From positions 40,768,501 to 40,832,500 of the forward strand of contig NC_133558.1 of NCBI RefSeq assembly GCF_048773025.1: a DNA stretch of 64,000 nt. The letters run 5' to 3'. This document shows positions 60,223-64,000 of the stretch, piece by piece. How positions within the stretch are numbered: position 1 is the first letter of the stretch; each line of letters begins with the position of its first letter. The notes under the pieces are model-generated. The model was not told the DNA's origin and did no database searches. It saw nothing but the letters and a program-made list of their open reading frames with translations. The DNA comes from Camelus bactrianus. Taxonomy: Eukaryota > Chordata > Mammalia > Artiodactyla > Camelidae. The position numbers and the translations under genes were made by a program.

Positions 60223-60428
60223 CAGATCATCAAACTACCCCCATAAAGTAAATCCAGTCTGCTGCCTCCTTCTGCAAATAAACTTTATCGAAACACAGTC
60301 ATGTCTGTCTGTTCGCATACTGTCCACGACTGCTTCACGCTACAACAGCACAGGTGAGGAGCTGGGACAGATGCCGTCCAGCCCACAAAGCCCGATGGCC
60401 CCCTACAGAGAAAGTCTGCCAACCCCTG
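60223..60428 (+). mobile_element. hAT-type element inside L1
   Basis: The element is complete, with CAG...CTG ends ('cagatcatcaaactac' and 'gtctgccaacccctg'), about 205 bases long. It interrupts L1 ORF2. Flanking ttagacc and ttagatc are probable remnants of the 8-base target duplication. It is the same family as at 33.0 kb. Confidence 0.75.
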
Positions 60429-60849
60429 ACTTAGATCCTTACTTCATAACATATATAAAAATTAACAAAATGGATAATGTATCTAATTGCAATAAATGAA
60501 ACTCTTAAAACTCTTCAAAGAAGACATAAGAGTAAATCCTCATAACCTTGGATTTGGTAATCATTTCTAAATAACTCATCAAAAGTATAGGCTACAAAAG
60601 AGGAAGAAACAATAAATTGAACTTTCTAAAAAAAAAAGCATATGCTTTTCAAAAAGCATTATTAAGAAAATGAAAAGACAAGCCACAGTCAGGGACAGAA
60701 CAATTGCAGATAATACATTTAATAAAGCCTTTGTATACAGGATGCATAATAAACTCTTTCAACTCAATAATAAGACAAATAGTCCAATTTTTTTCTGCTG
60801 CAAAAATAGCAGGACATAATAGAAATATACAGTGATTTGGGGCCTCCAA

Positions 60850-61010
60850 GTACTTTCACATCCCTCGTGCAGTTCAATTTTCTCAACAACCCAACCAGAT
60901 GTGGTATTATTATTACACCCACTTCAGAGACATGGTAACTAAAGCCCATGGGGACTGACTTCTCAGGACCCCTCAGTGAGCAGTCCAGCAGTCCTCTCTG
61001 AATCCTAGTC
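60850..61010 (-). repeat. MIR-like fragment
   Basis: 'attttctcaacaacccaacc' and 'attacacccacttcagagac' are a reversed MIR core. Confidence 0.45.
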
Positions 61011-62279
61011 CAGTGCCCAACCAGGCAGCACTTTCCTGGCACTGCAATCCTCTTCTTTTCCTCATGTATTCAGAGCTTAATTCAATTAAAGTAATACTTC
61101 TAGACAAAGAAACTATATAAATATTGAAGCTACATGAAGCTAATCTTTGAAAAAAAGGTTAGACCATGTGTATCAAAGTATTCAACTGAAAGGCTGGCTC
61201 TCAGAAACCAATCTCATAGAAAAAAACACATAAATTTAGAAAAGCAAGGCTAACTCTTCCTTGAAAATACATATATTTTACAAATTCTTCCTATGTAATA
61301 GAATGGTAGGTCATCATCAAAATATTTCATTTACGGATAAGATGTAATCACCTTCTTCTTAATTATAATCATATAATTTTAACCTTAGCTATACTTAACT
61401 GTTAGGAAAGCTCATACAAAGGAGAAAAATTAATTAAAAAAAACAAACAAACCCCAAAACCCAAGGTGATATTTAAAGCCACAGAAAACCTGAACTTCAG
61501 GGACTAGGGACGCATTCTCACATAACGACTTTGCTCAGATTTTTCCAGCACATTAATCTGACAGATGCGCTGCTCCCCATTAGTAAACATCTATTTTAAT
61601 TAATCACAGTCCTATTTAAGTACAGAAAGTTCATTTTTGGAAAGTCAAGTGTGAAGCTTCTGTTTCCAAATTTACTCTATCACATGGCAGACAATAATTT
61701 TTCTTCCCGTACTGCTCTTCAAAATTAGAAATAAACAGTACTTGCAATAAAATCGAAGATTAAAGTAAACTAACCACTTTTATACTAAAATGAAATTTAG
61801 TAAACTGAAGTTGCCTTCATACTGCACCCTTTTCAGGGTTATACTAGGGTTTATTTCTCCTCAGCTGTCACCACTTGACCTCTTTGCCAAAATGTTATCT
61901 ATTGAAAAATTTTGCTGTCCTACACTTACCTAGGTTTCAAAAGTCAAAGAATGACTAAAAGTTATACTCCTAAATAAACTACATATAAAACTGTCCTATT
62001 AAATGTTTTGAAATAAAAAGCAGGCGTCTCAAGATTAGAGGTAAAAATAAAATACAGAAAGTCTGTCTTTCAGGCCTTTCAGCCCGCCAGTGCCCTCTGG
62101 TTCTAACTGGAAAGGAAGGGTTGGTTAATGGAAAACAGAATAAGAAAAAGTACGCCCCTAGAGACACGTTATTTTACTTTGATGTCAGATCAAACGAAAC
62201 ACTTCAGGTTTGACTCCGTCCCAGGCCTGAAGTCCTTAAGAGGAGAAATCGAAAGGGCGAGGTCACCGGGCAGGGCTTA
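61011..62279. other. AT-rich stretch, probably MPC1-like intron 1 DNA
   Basis: No exon is recognised. The second coding exon of MPC1 (STHFWGPVANWG...) was looked for on the minus strand and not seen here. The sequence adjoins the CpG island without an obvious break, so it may be duplicated MPC1 intron. Confidence 0.35.
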
Positions 62280-62960
62280 GTGCCGTTGTCGGGAAAGGAG
62301 CTCGGGTACCTGCAGCGCGGCTTCCCGGGCGCTCGCGCAATTAGGGGCCGCGCGCTCCCGCAGCCCCGCAGCGCGGCGTGCCCGCCGCTCCCCGGCGCAC
62401 ACCTGCCGGCAGGTGCAGCGAGGCGGGGCCCCCGCCCCTCTCAGGGGCCCCGGCGGGACCCGGCAGGGAAATCGTCCCCGCTGGGCTCTCCGCGCCCGTC
62501 TGCGCCGGAGGCCGGGGTCCTCCCGCCTGGGCTCGGCCCGCCCCGCTGCCCCGCGACCCCAGCCCCGCCGTCCGCCGCCTCGCTGTCCGGAAGACCCTGG
62601 GCCGCTGCCCCGGCCACCGTCCCGCTGCCCTGGCAGCCCCCCCGGCCGCCCGGACTCCCGCCCCGCCGGCCCTGGACCCCCGCCCCGCTGACCGCAGCCC
62701 CGCGCCCTCTCGTCCCGACGGCGTCGGACCCGGACCCCGGAGCCCGAGGTGGGTCACGGCGTCCGGCCCGGGGCACTCGTCACCTCATGGGGTAATCCCG
62801 GAAGTCCTTGCTCCGGACACAGTCCGCCGCCTTCCGCACCAGCGCGCCCGGCGAGGCCGCGCGGGACACAGGGCCGCCCGCGGTGCCCGCGCCGCCGCTC
62901 CTCGGGCCCAGTGACACCGCGCGGACACCGCACCTGCCCGGCAGCCTGCCTCACGACAGC
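62280..62960 (-). promoter_or_regulatory. CpG island at the MPC1-like first exon
   Basis: About 680 bases are very CpG-rich (for example 'ggccgcgcgctcccgcag'). The MPC1-like exon lies near the high-coordinate end, so most of the island lies in the first intron. Frames of 90-178 codons are open on both strands through it but carry no domain. They are an effect of GC richness. The upstream side ends abruptly in L1 sequence at about 62,965. Confidence 0.75.
62784..62849 (-). pseudogene. MPC1: MPC1-like first coding exon without ATG
   Basis: The minus strand reads ALVRKAADCVRSKDFRDY, then PM and a split codon, ahead of a donor AG|GTGACG. This matches the start of human MPC1 (as I recall it, MAG then ALVRKAADYVRSKDFRDY, then LMS), the inner-membrane subunit that imports pyruvate into mitochondria with MPC2. 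The AG|C split serine codon at the exon end has the right phase. Two of about 20 residues differ, Y to C and L to P. Where the ATG should be, the sequence reads TCG CCG before GGC GCG. No in-frame ATG occurs upstream within the exon. Later MPC1 exons were not found on the minus strand in the window. It is probably a duplicated, dead first exon. A misread or misassembled true gene is the alternative. Confidence 0.8.
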
Positions 62961-62966
62961 TCCAAA

Positions 62967-63790
62967 TACTCCAATTTTTAAATGAGCAAAACATTTAAGT
63001 AAACATTTTACCAAAGCTGATATACAAATGGTCAATAAGCAGAAGAAAGTATATCAACATCATTAATCATCAGAGGAATGCAAATTATAACTACAATTAT
63101 TACTTTAAACACTACAATGGCTATAATAAAAATGATAAGAGCAAGTATTTGTGAGGGTGTGGATAAAGTGGAAACTTCATACATTACTGGTGGGAATATA
63201 AAAAAGTTTAGCCATTATGGAAAATATTTTGTCAATTTGTTTATGAATTTAGCGATACATATTTATAAAGAGAGCAATCTCATACACAGGTACTGACAAA
63301 AGTAAAATGAAAACCTATGCTCACATAAAACATATTCATTAGTTTTTGTAGAAGATCTATTTATAATCACCAAAAGCTGAAAACAATCCAAATATCCCTT
63401 AGCTGAGGAATAAATAAGCTGTCTTACATACATGCAATGGAATATTACTCAGCCATAAAAAGTTATGAACTATTGGTACATGCAATCCCACTTGCTTAAA
63501 AATGCATTATACTTGATGAAAGAAGCCCGTGTCAAATATCTTCTGACCATATCATTCTGTTCATATGACATTCTGAAAAAGTCAATATTGTAGGAATAAA
63601 ATATAGATCAGAGTTTGTGATGGATTAAGGATGGAGAGTAGATACAAGGAGGTAACATAAAGGATTCAGAGGAGAATGATGAAGCTGTATTTTGGGTGTT
63701 ATGGTTGGTTTATAACATTATGCATTTTTCATAACTGGTACAAAAATGGATTTGCCTATATACAAATTATAAAATAAATTTTAAACAGGA
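62967..63790 (+). repeat. L1M 3' region abutting the CpG island
   Basis: L1 sequence starts abruptly at 'ccaatttttaaatgagcaaa'. It runs through 'ctggtgggaatataaaaaag', 'acatgcaatggaatattact' and 'gtcaatattgtaggaataa' in normal plus-strand 3' order. Confidence 0.8.
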
Positions 63791-63799
63791 AAAAAATTA

Positions 63800-64000
63800 G
63801 AGAAATTAAAATTAGAATGCTGGGGAACTACATGTCTAAACCAGAAGAAGGCAGGAAATGCAGGAACAAAGGAACAAAAAAAGAGAATTATAGAGACAAC
63901 TAGCAAATTGATAAACATAAATCCAAACATATCAATAAATTAAATATTAATAGACTAGACACTCCTAATGTATTGAGAGATTGTCAGCACAATTTGTTGA
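63800..64000 (+). repeat. L1 ORF2 fragment at window end
   Basis: 'aaatccaaacatatcaataa' and 'attgagagattgtcagcaca' match an earlier part of L1 ORF2 than the preceding copy, so this is a separate element continuing beyond the window. Confidence 0.55.

Larger units (their letters stand above)
59511..60790 (+). mobile_element. L1 ORF2 3' half, twice interrupted
   Basis: The L1 ORF2 order runs 'ccatattgttaaaatggaaa', then 'gcagaaattgatagattgat', 'gtagtactggcaaaaggata', 'ggatatctacctgcaaaaag', and on to 'tctttcaactcaataataag'. It is split first by about 290 bases of unrelated sequence (59,612-59,900) starting with telomere-like repeats, and again by a hAT element (60,223-60,428). Confidence 0.75.

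Noticed and set aside
62280-62914. Proline/alanine-rich frames of 170-178 codons
   Set aside because: They lie inside a CpG island on both strands and have no homology I recognise. The MPC1-like reading uses a different frame.
1-64000. CRISPR arrays, bacterial operons, riboswitches
   Set aside because: The sequence is clearly vertebrate. No regularly spaced direct repeats or bacterial gene layout are seen.

Overview
This is mammalian nuclear DNA, and the repeats point to a camelid (camel, llama or alpaca). The main markers are a tRNA-derived SINE of the camelid Vic type at about 32.4 kb and several L1 3' ends of the form I recall from camel and alpaca. Ancient MIR, L2, MER5A, Tigger and L1M copies are scattered throughout. 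No intact protein-coding gene is visible. Everything recognisable as a host gene is a fragment on the minus strand.

The left third (1-25 kb, fairly AT-rich) carries pieces of the cardiac ryanodine receptor gene RYR2 with introns retained. Five consecutive exons lie in the correct order between 21,450 and 12,275. They encode about residues 3576-3715, starting with the calmodulin-binding segment. They carry an in-frame stop, a damaged splice acceptor and changes in residues that RYR2 normally conserves. A sixth exon, from the N-terminal MIR region (about residues 280-330), lies 7 kb further along the same strand at 5,214-5,370. In a normal gene it would come thousands of residues earlier, so the copy is rearranged. 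Between the two groups lies a young inverted duplication (8,844-9,097 and 11,753-12,011, over 95% alike by eye).

At about 25.2 kb the base composition changes. From there to about 62 kb the sequence is mostly GC-richer with no gene I can identify. It holds MIR and L2 relics, one MaLR-type LTR, a Tigger element with a transposase remnant, hAT elements (one split by a camelid L1), a histidine/serine/threonine-coding CAC/TTC tract, and CpG-rich blocks at 45.3-45.9 kb and 51.9-52.6 kb. A short telomere-like repeat sits at the edge of an insertion inside an L1 at 59.6 kb.

At the right end a CpG island (62.28-62.96 kb) contains the first coding exon of MPC1 (mitochondrial pyruvate carrier 1) on the minus strand. 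It has a good splice donor but no ATG, and L1 sequence cuts it off just upstream. RYR2 and MPC1 lie on different human chromosomes, so the window looks like a patchwork of duplicated gene fragments that have decayed. This could be a segmental-duplication hub or, less interestingly, an assembly join. Family names rest on recalled sequences, since no database search was possible.
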